This document shows, in pieces, positions 8,222-17,867 of a DNA stretch of 64,000 bases. Position numbers and translations under genes: made by a program. The stretch's first letter is position 1. Every line of letters starts with the position of its first letter. Below the pieces are notes generated by a model. It saw nothing but the letters and a program-made list of their open reading frames with translations. It did no database searches and had not been told where the DNA came from. Where the stretch lies: assembly GCA_963714415.1 (NCBI GenBank), contig CAVQOL010000005.1, positions 124,001 through 188,000 on the forward strand, given 5' to 3'. The DNA comes from JAGXRK01 sp963714415 (GTDB lineage: Bacteria > Bacteroidota > Ignavibacteria > Ignavibacteriales > Ignavibacteriaceae).

Positions 8222-10159
8222 ATGATTGAACTTATATATCTTACCGTACTTTTACCTTTAGCCGGTTTTCTTATAAATGGAATATTCGGCAGCAAAATAA
8301 AAAATGAAAAAATTATCGGAACTATTGGAAGCGGTGTAATTGGAATATCATTTCTAATTGCTCTCGGTGCTTTTTTTGAAACACTTTCACTTCCTGTTGA
8401 TCAACGTCAGAGTATTGTTTCACTTTTTACCTGGTTAAAAGTTGGAAATCTTGATGTTAGTTTTGCTTATCAGGTAGATCAGCTCTCACTTGTTATGGCG
8501 TTAATTGTAACTGGTGTTGGATTTATAATTCATGTTTATTCAATCGGATATATGCACGGAGATAAAGGATTCTGGAGATTCTTTTCATATATGAATCTTT
8601 TCATTTTTGCAATGATGAATCTTATTCTTGCTGATAATTTTGTGCTTCTGTTTCTTGGTTGGGAAGGTGTTGGTCTTTGCTCTTATCTTCTTATTGGTTT
8701 TTGGTATGACAAAAAATTTGAAAAGAGTACAACTTCCGATGCTGCAAAAAAGGCTTTTATTGTTAATAGGATAGGAGACTTTGGATTCTTATTGGGAATG
8801 TTTCTTATCTACCTGACTTTTAATAGTCTAAATTTTAATGAAGTTTTTTCTCGTGCAGCTACATTTGAAGTTCCTGAATACATCTTTGGATTAATAGCCA
8901 TATTCCTTTTCATTGGTGCAACTGGTAAATCAGCGCAGATTCCTTTATTTGTTTGGTTGCCTGATGCAATGGCTGGTCCGACTCCTGTTTCTGCACTTAT
9001 ACATGCTGCCACAATGGTTACAGCCGGCGTTTATATGGTTGCAAGAACTTCAATAATCTTTGCAAGTGCTCCTGACATATTAACAGTTATAGCAATTGTC
9101 GGTGCTCTTACTGCGTTTTTTGCTGCTACAATAGGATTGGTCCAAAATGACATTAAAAAAGTTTTAGCTTACTCAACTATCAGTCAGCTTGGTTATATGT
9201 TTTTGGCAATGGGTGTCGGTGCATTCGGAGCAGGAATTTTTCACGTAATGACCCATGCTTTTTTCAAAGCACTTTTATTTCTTGGTGCCGGTTCTGTTAT
9301 TCACGCAATGCATGAAGAGCAGGATATTCAGAAATACGGCGGACTTAAAAAATATATGCCTCAAACATATCTTGTATTTCTTATTGCGGCAATTGCAATT
9401 TCAGGTATTCCACCTTTTTCAGGTTTCTTTAGTAAGGATGAAATTCTTTGGTACTCGTATGCAAATGGCGGATTGTTTTATTGGATTCTCGGAGCCGGTA
9501 CAGCAATGATGACCGCTTTTTATATGTTCAGACTTTACTTCCTTACTTTTGAAGGCAAAAGCCGATTTGGAAGTGATAAACATCCTCACGAATCGCCTAA
9601 AATAATGACAATTCCTTTAATAGTACTCGCAGTACTTTCTGTTATTGGTGGATTTATTGGCATTCCAGAAATATTTTCAGGTGAACACGGAAATCAATTT
9701 CATAACTGGTTAGCTCCAATATTTAAAGATGCTGACAGAAAGATTGATCTTTATGCATCTCATTCACACTTTGAAGAAATTTTATTAATGACTCTTTCAG
9801 TTGTATTTGCAGTAGTAGCAATAATGTTTGCCCGGTATGTATATCTTAAAAAACCTTCAATCGCAACACAAACTGCTGCGCGATTTAAAGGTTTGTACAA
9901 TCTTCTCTGGAATAAATATTTTGTCGACGAAGCTTATGATGCCGCAGTAGTTAATCCAATAGTAAAAGGTTCAAGATCAATCCTCTGGAAAATAACAGAT
10001 AATATTTTAATTGACGGATTGATAAACGGCACAGCAAAAACAATTGATATTATTTCATCTAATATCAGGAAAATTCAAACAGGCGTTGCCCAGTTTTATG
10101 CAATAATAATGGTAATGGGCGTCGCCATAGCTTTATTCTGGTTAATATTCAGCTTATAA
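8222..10159 (+). CDS. nuoL: NADH-quinone oxidoreductase subunit L
   Basis: Antiporter-like, distal proton-pumping subunit of complex I, 645 aa. Conserved residues in the proton path are visible: the Glu in FLGWEGVGLCSYLLIGFW, Lys in GATGKSAQIPLFVWLPDA, and His in VSALIHAATMVTAGVYM. A long C-terminal helix (HL) region and final transmembrane segment (about residues 540-640) are present, so the subunit is full length. The start codon is preceded by an AGGAGAGGG Shine-Dalgarno and nuoM follows after 2 nt. Confidence 0.95.
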   Translation: MIELIYLTVLLPLAGFLINGIFGSKIKNEKIIGTIGSGVIGISFLIALGAFFETLSLPVDQRQSIVSLFTWLKVGNLDVSFAYQVDQLSLVMALIVTGVGFIIHVYSIGYMHGDKGFWRFFSYMNLFIFAMMNLILADNFVLLFLGWEGVGLCSYLLIGFWYDKKFEKSTTSDAAKKAFIVNRIGDFGFLLGMFLIYLTFNSLNFNEVFSRAATFEVPEYIFGLIAIFLFIGATGKSAQIPLFVWLPDAMAGPTPVSALIHAATMVTAGVYMVARTSIIFASAPDILTVIAIVGALTAFFAATIGLVQNDIKKVLAYSTISQLGYMFLAMGVGAFGAGIFHVMTHAFFKALLFLGAGSVIHAMHEEQDIQKYGGLKKYMPQTYLVFLIAAIAISGIPPFSGFFSKDEILWYSYANGGLFYWILGAGTAMMTAFYMFRLYFLTFEGKSRFGSDKHPHESPKIMTIPLIVLAVLSVIGGFIGIPEIFSGEHGNQFHNWLAPIFKDADRKIDLYASHSHFEEILLMTLSVVFAVVAIMFARYVYLKKPSIATQTAARFKGLYNLLWNKYFVDEAYDAAVVNPIVKGSRSILWKITDNILIDGLINGTAKTIDIISSNIRKIQTGVAQFYAIIMVMGVAIALFWLIFSL

Positions 10160-10161
10160 TT

Positions 10162-11685
10162 ATGGAAAACAATTACCTGTTAACATTAATGATTTTAGTT
10201 CCGCTTATCGGCGGAATTATTCTTCTGTTTGTTAAAAATGAAAGAGCAAATCTTATAAGATATCTCGGGCTTTTATTTTCAACAGCAGCATTTGTTATTT
10301 CTTTGATAGTCTATTTTGGATTTGATACTACATCATCCAATTTCCAGTTTATTGATCGTTATAACTGGATTGATAATCTAAATATTTCATATCTCGTTGG
10401 TATTGACGGAATGTCGATGCTGCTTGTTCTACTTACCACCTTCCTTACGCCGCTTACTCTAATTTCAAGCTGGTCAAGTATCGAACACAAAGTGAAAGAA
10501 TTCACTTTCTTCATGCTTTTACTTGAGGTTGGAATGCTTGGTGTATTTGTTTCGCTTGATCTGTTTCTCTTTTATGTTTTTTGGGAAGCGATGCTCATTC
10601 CAATGTACTTCATAATAGGAATTTGGGGCGGTAAGGAAAGAATTTATGCTTCAATTAAGTTTTTCATTTACACAATGGCAGGAAGTTTACTGATGCTTGT
10701 TGCTATAATTTGGCTTGCTGTTTATGCATCAGACGTTACAGGATATTTTACAACTAATCTGCTTTTGCTTTATTCGATAGCTCCCGATATTTCAAAAGAC
10801 ATTCAGAATTGGATGTTCCTTGCTTTTGCTGTAAGCTTTGCAATAAAAGTTCCGTTGTTTCCGTTTCATACATGGTTGCCCGATGCTCACGTTCAGGCAC
10901 CAACTGCCGGCTCTGTTATACTGGCAGGAGTTTTACTTAAAATGGGGACTTATGGATTGTTAAGATTCAATCTTCCGCTTTTCCCGGATGCAAGTCTTTA
11001 TTTTGCCGGAATGATTTCGGTGCTTGCGGTTATTGGAATTATTTACGGTGCGTTGGTTGCAATGGTTCAAACGGATATGAAAAAGCTAGTTGCCTATTCA
11101 TCGGTTTCGCACTTAGGATTTGTTGTTCTCGGAATTTTTGCAATGAATCAGGAAGCAGTTCAAGGCGCTATAATTCAAATGGTTAATCACGGTCTCTCAA
11201 CTGGCGCATTATTCCTTTTGGTCGGTATTATTTATGAAAGAACTCATACTCGTGAAATTGCTGATTACGGTGGAATAGCAAAGCTTGTTCCATTTTATTC
11301 TTTTGCTCTTTTATTTGCTTCATTATCATCTGTAGGATTGCCAGGCTTAAACGGCTTTATCGGTGAATTTTTAATCTTACTTGGAGCATTTCAGTCAAAT
11401 GTTTTAGGCAGCTGGTGGTATACAGTTTTTGCCGCCTCGGGCGTAATATTTGCCGCTGTTTATTTGTTGTGGATGTATCAACGAGTTGCATTTGGTGAAG
11501 TTACAAATCAAAAGCTGCTCGGGCTAAAAGATATGAACGGAAGAGAAATTTTTGTGATGATTCCTATCTTCATCTTCATAGTATGGATTGGAATTTATCC
11601 GAGTACATTCTTAAAAGTATCAGAAAAGACTACCCAAAAAATTATTCACCAGGTATTTACTCCTGATAAAGTTACGTTGAAATAG
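10162..11685 (+). CDS. nuoM: NADH-quinone oxidoreductase subunit M
   Basis: Second antiporter-like subunit of complex I, 507 aa, about 14 transmembrane helices. The key glutamate (VFWEAMLIPMYFIIGIWGG), the helix-7 lysine (FAIKVPLFPFHTWLPDAH) and the helix-8 lysine region (AGVLLKMGTYGLLR) are all present. Start ATG lies 2 nt after nuoL. Instead of nuoN, the next gene is an NhaD-type antiporter only 3 nt downstream, making the order J-K-L-M-nhaD-unknown-N. Confidence 0.95.
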   Translation: MENNYLLTLMILVPLIGGIILLFVKNERANLIRYLGLLFSTAAFVISLIVYFGFDTTSSNFQFIDRYNWIDNLNISYLVGIDGMSMLLVLLTTFLTPLTLISSWSSIEHKVKEFTFFMLLLEVGMLGVFVSLDLFLFYVFWEAMLIPMYFIIGIWGGKERIYASIKFFIYTMAGSLLMLVAIIWLAVYASDVTGYFTTNLLLLYSIAPDISKDIQNWMFLAFAVSFAIKVPLFPFHTWLPDAHVQAPTAGSVILAGVLLKMGTYGLLRFNLPLFPDASLYFAGMISVLAVIGIIYGALVAMVQTDMKKLVAYSSVSHLGFVVLGIFAMNQEAVQGAIIQMVNHGLSTGALFLLVGIIYERTHTREIADYGGIAKLVPFYSFALLFASLSSVGLPGLNGFIGEFLILLGAFQSNVLGSWWYTVFAASGVIFAAVYLLWMYQRVAFGEVTNQKLLGLKDMNGREIFVMIPIFIFIVWIGIYPSTFLKVSEKTTQKIIHQVFTPDKVTLK

Positions 11686-11688
11686 TCT

Positions 11689-13074
11689 TTGAGAATATCT
11701 AATATAAAAATACCCGGTATCTTTATTCTGATACTGATTCTTCTTCCTGCTGAATTATTTGCTGCCAGCGGAAATGGAGAGCATACTCTTCCACATCCAT
11801 TAATGGTATTGCCTTTTTTATTGCTTTTGGGAATGATTGCAACGGGTCCATTATTCTACCATCATTTCTGGGAAAGAAATTATCCTAAAGTTGCAATATT
11901 TCTTGGATTAATTACAACGGTTTACTATCTGTTTGTTTTGAACGATACCCTTTCGCCAGCTCACACTCTTGCTGAATATCTTTCATTCATTGCATTGTTA
12001 AGTTCATTATTTGTTGCCTCAGGTGGAATTCTGATTAATATTGATCGCAAATCGACACCAATGTTGAATGTGCTAATTTTACTTTTTGGTTCCGTAATAG
12101 CCAACATTATTGGAACAACAGGCGCTTCGATGCTGTTGATTCGCCCTTTTATTAAATTAAATAAAGACAGGATTAAACCTTATCATATAATATTTTTCAT
12201 ATTCTCGGTAAGTAACATTGGCGGAGCACTTACTCCAATTGGTGATCCTCCGCTTTTTCTTGGATTCTTGAAAGGAGTTGAGTTCTTTTGGGTGATCCAG
12301 CACGTTTGGTATATCTGGTTACCAATGATTCTTGTTCTTATGGCAATTTTTTATGTGGTAGATTCACGAAATAAAATTCAAGATGATAAGCAATATTCAA
12401 ATAGTTTTGAGTTTAAAGGATTTAAAAATGTTATCTATCTCTTAATCATTATTATTTCTGTATTCATTGATCCGGCAGTTATGAGTGGGGTTCCGAGTTT
12501 ATATCCGCTTCCATTCGGTATTCGTGAAATAATTATGTTTACTATTGTTATCCTTGCATACAAAACTGCTGATAAAGAAATATTAAAAGCCAACGAGTTT
12601 GATTTTGAACCTATTAAAGAAGTGGCATATTTATTCGTTGGAATTTTTGCTACAATGATCCCAGCATTGCAGCTAATTGCTCACGAAGCAAATGTATTAG
12701 GGGAGAATTTAACTCCAAGCATTTTCTTTTGGGCAACAGGAAGTCTGTCAGCGTTTTTAGATAATGCCCCAACTTATCTTAACTTTTTATCTGCCGCAAT
12801 GGGTAAATTTGGATTGGATATGACGCAAGTAGCAGAGGTTCGTGAGTTTATGAACCTTCATCCAATATATCTATCAGCTATTTCAGTTGCAGCAGTATTT
12901 TTTGGCGCGATGACTTATATTGGTAACGGACCAAATTTTATGGTTAAATCTATAAGTGAAAGAGCCGGAATTAAGATGCCAAGTTTTTTCGGTTATTTAA
13001 TTAAATATGCAATTCCAATTCTTATTCCTTTATTTATTGTTGTATGGATTATTTTTTATTTTAGTAAGGTGTAA
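11689..13074 (+). CDS. nhaD: NhaD-type Na+/H+ antiporter in the nuo operon
   Basis: Sodium/proton antiporter of the ion transporter (IT) superfamily, 461 aa with about 12 predicted helices. Family signatures include NIGGALTPIGDPPLFLGFL (about residue 177), SAFLDNAPTYLNF (about 350) and IGNGPNFMVKS (about 412). It starts with TTG directly after nuoM and is followed one base later by a small gene and then nuoN. Its position inside a complex I membrane-arm operon suggests that sodium exchange is coupled to, or co-regulated with, respiratory proton pumping. ArsB/citrate-type transporters are relatives, but the motif set best fits NhaD. Confidence 0.85.
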   Translation: MRISNIKIPGIFILILILLPAELFAASGNGEHTLPHPLMVLPFLLLLGMIATGPLFYHHFWERNYPKVAIFLGLITTVYYLFVLNDTLSPAHTLAEYLSFIALLSSLFVASGGILINIDRKSTPMLNVLILLFGSVIANIIGTTGASMLLIRPFIKLNKDRIKPYHIIFFIFSVSNIGGALTPIGDPPLFLGFLKGVEFFWVIQHVWYIWLPMILVLMAIFYVVDSRNKIQDDKQYSNSFEFKGFKNVIYLLIIIISVFIDPAVMSGVPSLYPLPFGIREIIMFTIVILAYKTADKEILKANEFDFEPIKEVAYLFVGIFATMIPALQLIAHEANVLGENLTPSIFFWATGSLSAFLDNAPTYLNFLSAAMGKFGLDMTQVAEVREFMNLHPIYLSAISVAAVFFGAMTYIGNGPNFMVKSISERAGIKMPSFFGYLIKYAIPILIPLFIVVWIIFYFSKV

Positions 13075-13075
13075 A

Positions 13076-13441
13076 ATGAAATCATTGGATGAAGTATTAA
13101 AAGAAAATTTAACAGGGCTCTATTACGGAAATAGAGTACTGCTTCCGTTTCATTGTCATTTTTTGAAAATTGTGATTGAAAATGACATCATAACTGATTT
13201 CAGCAAACAACATAAAGGAGCTACAATTAGAGAAACTCCTGATTATACTGAAATTTACTTTTGTGATTATCCGGATTTGGAAGAGAATATATCTAAATTT
13301 GAAAATATTAAAATGATAGTAGTTGAAAAGGGAAAAGATATTTTCAATTTTAACGAACACAGAAAAATTGCTCTTCATCCTGAAGGCAAACATATTTTAT
13401 TAATTAAAGAACTTGACGAAAACATAATTTTTATAGATTAG
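13076..13441 (+). CDS. Small soluble hypothetical protein between nhaD and nuoN
   Basis: 121 aa from ATG 13076 (MKSLDEVLKENLTG...), preceded by AAGGTG in the nhaD 3' end. An upstream start inside nhaD would add a hydrophobic tail read from the antiporter's last codons in another frame and is unlikely. No transmembrane segments and no recognised domain; the sequence is mixed alpha/beta with acidic patches (YPDLEENISKFENIK) and ends in DELDENIIFID-like residues. It sits 1 nt after nhaD and 2 nt before nuoN, so it is cotranscribed with complex I. A role in assembly or regulation of the antiporter or complex is only a guess. Confidence 0.75.
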   Translation: MKSLDEVLKENLTGLYYGNRVLLPFHCHFLKIVIENDIITDFSKQHKGATIRETPDYTEIYFCDYPDLEENISKFENIKMIVVEKGKDIFNFNEHRKIALHPEGKHILLIKELDENIIFID

Positions 13442-13443
13442 TT

Positions 13444-14871
13444 ATGATACACAACTTACAAGAATTTTATAACATTCTGCCGCTTGTAATAATTGGTTCG
13501 GGTATAGTTATATCCGTAGTGGTAGAACTATACTTCAAGAAAAGTGAATCATTCCTCCCGTGGTTTTCTGCAATACTTTTTTTAGCAGCCGGAGTATATT
13601 CAATAGCAACTGTTGACAATACTTCTTTAGTTATGCAGAACACACTTGCAACAGGCGGTAACGTAAACATATTTTATTTTCTTTTCAATGTTGGAGCTTC
13701 ATTAGTTAGTCTTCTCTCAATGGATTACATCAAAAAGTATGGTGCCCATTTTGGTGAGTATTATATTCTGATTCAGACCTCTGTACTTGGTATGATGTTA
13801 ATGGCAGGTGCAAAAGATTTACTTACAATTTTTCTGGGTCTCGAATTAATGTCGATTTCTTTTTATGTATTAGCAGGAATAAATAGAAAAAGAATAGCTG
13901 CAATAGAAGCCGCATTAAAATATTTTTTGCTTGGTGCTTTTGCTACAGGCTTTTTAGTTTATGGAATGGCACTTATTTATGGTACCGCAGGAACAACATC
14001 AATTGACAGTATTATTCAGAACTTTGATTCTCTTAGCTCAAATGCTCTGTTTGTTGTTGGTGACTTTGTTATTCTAATTGGGTTTTCATTTAAGATTGCT
14101 GCATTTCCATTTCATATGTGGGTTCCGGATGTTTATCAAGGTTCGCCTACAACTATTGCCGGATTATTCTCAACAGGAGGAAAAGCTGCCGCTTTCAGTG
14201 CAATTATTGTAACATTTTTTGCTTTGTTTACCGGACCCGGTCAAAATTTATTTACTCCTTATTTTTCAGTTATTGCAGTGTTCTCAATGTTGTTCGGAAG
14301 TATTGTTGCTATCGCACAGACCAACATCAAAAGAATGCTGGCTTATTCTTCAATCTCACACGCAGGATATATGGCAATTGGTTTAGCTGCCGGTAATCCG
14401 GATGGAGTAGCAGGAATTATTTTTTATCTGGCTGCTTATACTTTTATGAATCTTGGCGCATTCGGTATTGTTGCAATTATTGAAGGCAAAGAAGAAACTA
14501 ACCTGGATATTAATTCTTATTCAGGACTAAGTTCAAAATATCCTGTTCTTGCAGGAGCCTTAGCTTTATTCATGTTTTCGCTTGCAGGAATTCCACCTTT
14601 TGCCGGATTCTTTGGTAAATATTATGTATTCATTTCTGCTATTAAAGCTGACCTTACATGGCTGGCTATTGTTGGTATTCTTTCGAGTGCTATCAGCGTT
14701 TACTTCTATATTAGAATTGTTGTGCTTATGTACTTTAAATCATCCGATCAGGAATTGACTTTAGAGAAAAGTGATACCGGTTTAGCTGCAGTAATGGTTT
14801 CACTGATCATTGTTATTATTTTAGGAATTCTTCCCGGTTCATTTATTCAAATGATAACTGAATTTCTATAA
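13444..14871 (+). CDS. nuoN: NADH-quinone oxidoreductase subunit N
   Basis: Third antiporter-like subunit of complex I, 475 aa, about 14 helices. The conserved glutamate (FLGLELMSISFYVLAG), the lysine of GFSFKIAAFPFHMWVPDVYQG and the AYSSISHAGYMAIG segment identify the N subunit. ATG 13444 lies 2 nt after the small gene. It is the last gene of the nuo group; nnrD follows after 65 nt without an obvious terminator. Confidence 0.95.
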   Translation: MIHNLQEFYNILPLVIIGSGIVISVVVELYFKKSESFLPWFSAILFLAAGVYSIATVDNTSLVMQNTLATGGNVNIFYFLFNVGASLVSLLSMDYIKKYGAHFGEYYILIQTSVLGMMLMAGAKDLLTIFLGLELMSISFYVLAGINRKRIAAIEAALKYFLLGAFATGFLVYGMALIYGTAGTTSIDSIIQNFDSLSSNALFVVGDFVILIGFSFKIAAFPFHMWVPDVYQGSPTTIAGLFSTGGKAAAFSAIIVTFFALFTGPGQNLFTPYFSVIAVFSMLFGSIVAIAQTNIKRMLAYSSISHAGYMAIGLAAGNPDGVAGIIFYLAAYTFMNLGAFGIVAIIEGKEETNLDINSYSGLSSKYPVLAGALALFMFSLAGIPPFAGFFGKYYVFISAIKADLTWLAIVGILSSAISVYFYIRIVVLMYFKSSDQELTLEKSDTGLAAVMVSLIIVIILGILPGSFIQMITEFL

Positions 14872-14936
14872 TGATTAACATAAAGGTTTTATTGATTTAT
14901 AGTTTGACTAACTTTATTAAAATGTTTTGATTTAAT

Positions 14937-16510
14937 ATGATTCCTCTCTATACAACCTCTCAAATCAGAGAACTTGATAAGTACGCTATTCATGATCTCG
15001 GAATTCCGGGACCTGTCTTAATGGAAAATGCTTCAATTGGCATTGTTGAAGCTATAAACGAAAAAATTGATCTCTTCAATAATCAAATAAAATTTGGATT
15101 AGTCTGCGGCAAAGGAAATAACGGTGGTGATGGTTATGCTGTTGCACGACATCTTTCAAATCTTGGACACACTGTCAAAATAATTTCACTTGGTTCTGAG
15201 AGGGAGATGAGTGACTGATTGCAGAGTTGAATTATAATATTGTAAAAAAATTATCCGGGCGCAGGAAAAATATTTCTATTAAAAAATATTCTTCTAAAAA
15301 AGAATTAAAGTTTTTTTCCGACTGTCATGTAATTATTGATGCAATGCTTGGCACAGGTGTTATGGGAACTTTGAAATCACCTTATAATGAAATAATTAAT
15401 CATCTTAATTCTTTTAAAAAAATCCGTATTGCAATTGACATCCCAACGGGATTAAATGCCGATTCAGGTTATGGCGATAATATTTTTAATGCAGATATTA
15501 GTGTAACACTGGGCGATTACAAAAGAGGTTTATTTTTTAACGATGGTGCTGAATATTCCGGCGAAATAATCTTAAAGGAAATCGGGATTGGAAGAGATTA
15601 TTTTGAAGAAATTTCGGTGCAGGATTATTTAATTGAACCTGAAGATGTATTTGAAGCACTTCCTGTGAAAAGAAAATCTTTGCATAAATACTCTGCGGGA
15701 AAAGTTTTTGTAGTAGCCGGATCAGGAAAATTTCCAGGTGCTGCTGTATTAACATCACAATCCGCATTGAAGTCTGGTGCCGGTTCTGTAATACTTGCTT
15801 TCCCTGAATCATCTAGAAAATTGATTCAAAAAAATCTTACTGAAGTTGTTTTTGAATCTTATAAATCTGAAAAGAATTTTTTGACAAAACAAGCTGTAAA
15901 ATCTTTTAAAGAAAAAATCAAATGGTCTGATGTTATTGCCATTGGTCCCGGAATTGATCGGGATAATGATACAGTTGAAGCTGTAAGACAAATATTAAGA
16001 ATCCGAAAAAACAAAACAGTTATTTTGGATGCAGATGGTATTTATGCAATCGGTAATGGCAAGTATAAAAACTTTAATCTTAAAAATGTAGTTTTAACTC
16101 CGCATCTTGGTGAATTTTCTTATTTGATTGATATTCCAATTGAAAAAATTAAAGAAGATACTCTGAGTTATGGAAAAGCTTTTTCTATACAGACGGAAAG
16201 TTATTTAGTGCTTAAAGGTGCGCCGACAATAATTTTCACTCCTACTGGTGATGCACTTATCAATTCTACAGGAAATCCGGGTATGGCAAAATTCGGAACC
16301 GGCGATGTATTAACCGGAATGATTGCATCTTTCATTTCACAAACAAAAAATATTGAAACAGGTTTATTGCTGGGCGTCTATCTTCATAGCCTTTCGGCGG
16401 ACCTTCTGCTCGCACAAAAAACTGAATTTAGTATTTTGGCTTCTGATATCGTTAAAAATATTCCCCGCGCAATTAAATTTATCAGGAAGAGCTTTGATAA
16501 ATTTTCTTAA
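14937..16510 (+). CDS. nnr: Bifunctional NAD(P)H-hydrate epimerase / ADP-dependent dehydratase, one frameshift as sequenced
   Basis: Repairs NAD(P)HX, the hydrated damaged form of NAD(P)H. The N-terminal YjeF-N epimerase domain carries GKGNNGGDGYAVARHL, and the C-terminal YjeF-C dehydratase carries the ADP-binding signature GNPGMAKFGTGDVLTGMIASF. The first frame stops at 15216-15218 in the middle of the epimerase and the second begins with no good start, so one missing base around 15212-15217 (for example in AGTGACTGATT) breaks a single gene of about 520 aa. Both halves retain conserved residues, which favours sequence error. The 3' end overlaps the VanZ-like gene by 17 nt. Confidence 0.88.
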
Positions 16511-16910
16511 GTCTAATAAAGTTTATCTGGTTTATTTGCCATTAGCGATTTATTGGATTATTCTTTTTATCGCAACTTCAATTCCATCTGAATATGCTCC
16601 TTCTATCGGTATTGGTGATAAGTTTAGTCACTTCTTTGCATATTTGGTCTTAAGTGTTTTGCTGTATTTAACACTCTTTTTTCAGAAGAAATTTGCAGTA
16701 CTTAATAAATTTCCTGGCTTTATGTCTCTTATGATAGCATCACTATACGGAATATTTGATGAACTTCATCAGATGCTTATTCCGGGAAGAAGCGCAGAAC
16801 TACTTGATTGGATTGCAGATTTTGTTGGAGTAATTATCGGTATTCTGATTGTTAAGCTAATTTTTTCGAGATATAATAGTAAAATAGATATTGCCGAGGG
16901 GAAGATTTAG
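16494..16910 (+). CDS. VanZ-like family membrane protein
   Basis: 138 aa with four predicted transmembrane helices and the VanZ-family pattern: an early SIPSEYAP...IGDKFSHFFAYLVLS segment, then FDELHQMLIPGRSAELLDWIADFVGV. TTG 16494 is chosen as start because a strong AGGAAG lies 4 nt upstream at 16484-16489; longer frames run into nnr coding sequence. It overlaps the end of nnr by 17 nt, so translation is probably coupled. VanZ relatives include teicoplanin-resistance proteins, but most chromosomal homologues have no defined role, and resistance should not be inferred. Confidence 0.75.
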   Translation: MINFLKSNKVYLVYLPLAIYWIILFIATSIPSEYAPSIGIGDKFSHFFAYLVLSVLLYLTLFFQKKFAVLNKFPGFMSLMIASLYGIFDELHQMLIPGRSAELLDWIADFVGVIIGILIVKLIFSRYNSKIDIAEGKI

Positions 16911-16957
16911 AATCGGGAACTTTTTATTTAAATTGAAGTAAAATACCCGAAAAATAA

Positions 16958-16989
16958 TTTGACAAGTGCGTACCCATTTATTAACTTGG
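16958..16989 (+). promoter_or_regulatory. Promoter upstream of tonB-like gene
   Basis: TTTG (16958-16961), a 20-nt spacer and TAACTTGG (16982-16989) fit the Bacteroidetes -33/-7 pattern with one departure. The same stretch also holds TTGACA (16959-16964) 17 nt before TAACTT, a sigma-70-like spacing. Confidence 0.5.
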
Positions 16990-17020
16990 CAACACAAAAA
17001 TTGCCACTTTGGAGAAAAAA

Positions 17021-17677
17021 ATGCCATTAAGAAGAACAAAAAAAGCAGACCTGATGGCAAAGTATAAAAAGTACTTTGAAATCAGCCTCATAGCTTCTCT
17101 AGCCCTATTAATAGTTGCTTTCAAGTTTTTCCCAAATCTTGCAGGTGAAGGGGCTTTAATTGAAGGTCCACAAGAATTATTTACCGTTGAAGATATTCAA
17201 CAGACCAAGCAAGAGGATAGACCACCTCCACCTCCTAAACCGCCAATTCCTATTGAAGCTCCGGCTGATGATGTTCTGGAGGATATCGAAATTGGTGATA
17301 CCGAAATAGATTTTGAAGCAAATATAGAAGCTCCACCTCCTCCAAAAGAGGATAAAAAGGTTGTTGAAGAAGAACCTGTTTACTTTGTTGCAGTTGAAGA
17401 AATGCCCGAACCAATAGGAGGTATTCAGGCAATACAGAGCAAAATTGTTTATCCCGAAATTGCAAAAAGAGCTGGCGTTGAAGGAAGAGTATATATTCTT
17501 GCATTCGTTGATGAGAAAGGGACTGTTACAAAGGCAGAAGTTATAAAAGGTATTGGTGCCGGATGTGATGAAGCTGCTCTTTCTGCTGTAAAGAAAACTA
17601 AATTTAAACCAGGTAAACAAAGGGGTAAACCTGTCAAAGTTCAGGTTTCAATTCCGGTTGTATTTAAACTTCAATAA
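17021..17677 (+). CDS. TonB family energy transducer
   Basis: 218 aa. A short positively charged N-terminus (MPLRRTKKADLMAKYKKYF) precedes a single membrane anchor (about residues 20-42), a proline-rich periplasmic spacer (DRPPPPPKPPIPIEAP, EAPPPPKED) and a C-terminal TonB domain (about 140-218) with YPEIAKRAGVEGRVYI and KFKPGKQRGKPVKVQVSIPVVFKLQ. It would transmit proton-motive force to outer-membrane TonB-dependent receptors. ATG 17021 has GGAG at 17011-17014; an in-frame TTG four codons earlier is less likely. No exbB/exbD are adjacent. It has its own promoter and a strong terminator, so it is monocistronic. Confidence 0.9.
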   Translation: MPLRRTKKADLMAKYKKYFEISLIASLALLIVAFKFFPNLAGEGALIEGPQELFTVEDIQQTKQEDRPPPPPKPPIPIEAPADDVLEDIEIGDTEIDFEANIEAPPPPKEDKKVVEEEPVYFVAVEEMPEPIGGIQAIQSKIVYPEIAKRAGVEGRVYILAFVDEKGTVTKAEVIKGIGAGCDEAALSAVKKTKFKPGKQRGKPVKVQVSIPVVFKLQ

Positions 17678-17700
17678 ATAGATTAACATATTGGTAATAT

Positions 17701-17730
17701 GAAAGGCGCTTTTATTAGCGCCTTTCTTGT
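17701..17730 (+). terminator. Rho-independent terminator after tonB-like gene
   Basis: Perfect 9-bp stem GAAAGGCGC (17701-17709) and GCGCCTTTC (17718-17726) with an 8-nt loop, followed by TTGT. Located 23 nt after the stop codon. Confidence 0.8.
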
Positions 17731-17867
17731 ATTATACACGCACTCTTAAGAGAGGTAAAATTACAATTGAAACTTCTTTCTATTAAAAATATTCTTCATC
17801 GGTTTACTAAACTCATTTTAATTTAAAGCTGCCTGTATTATCTTCAACACACAGTTTTTATTCCTAA

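Noticed and set aside
8130..8225. 31-aa ORF overlapping the nuoL start (ATGA)
   Set aside because: No conserved features and a low-complexity end (SLSGRAGEGLL); could be a leader peptide but nothing supports coding.
16494..16910. Glycopeptide resistance gene vanZ
   Set aside because: Only the broad VanZ-like domain is present and no van genes are nearby.
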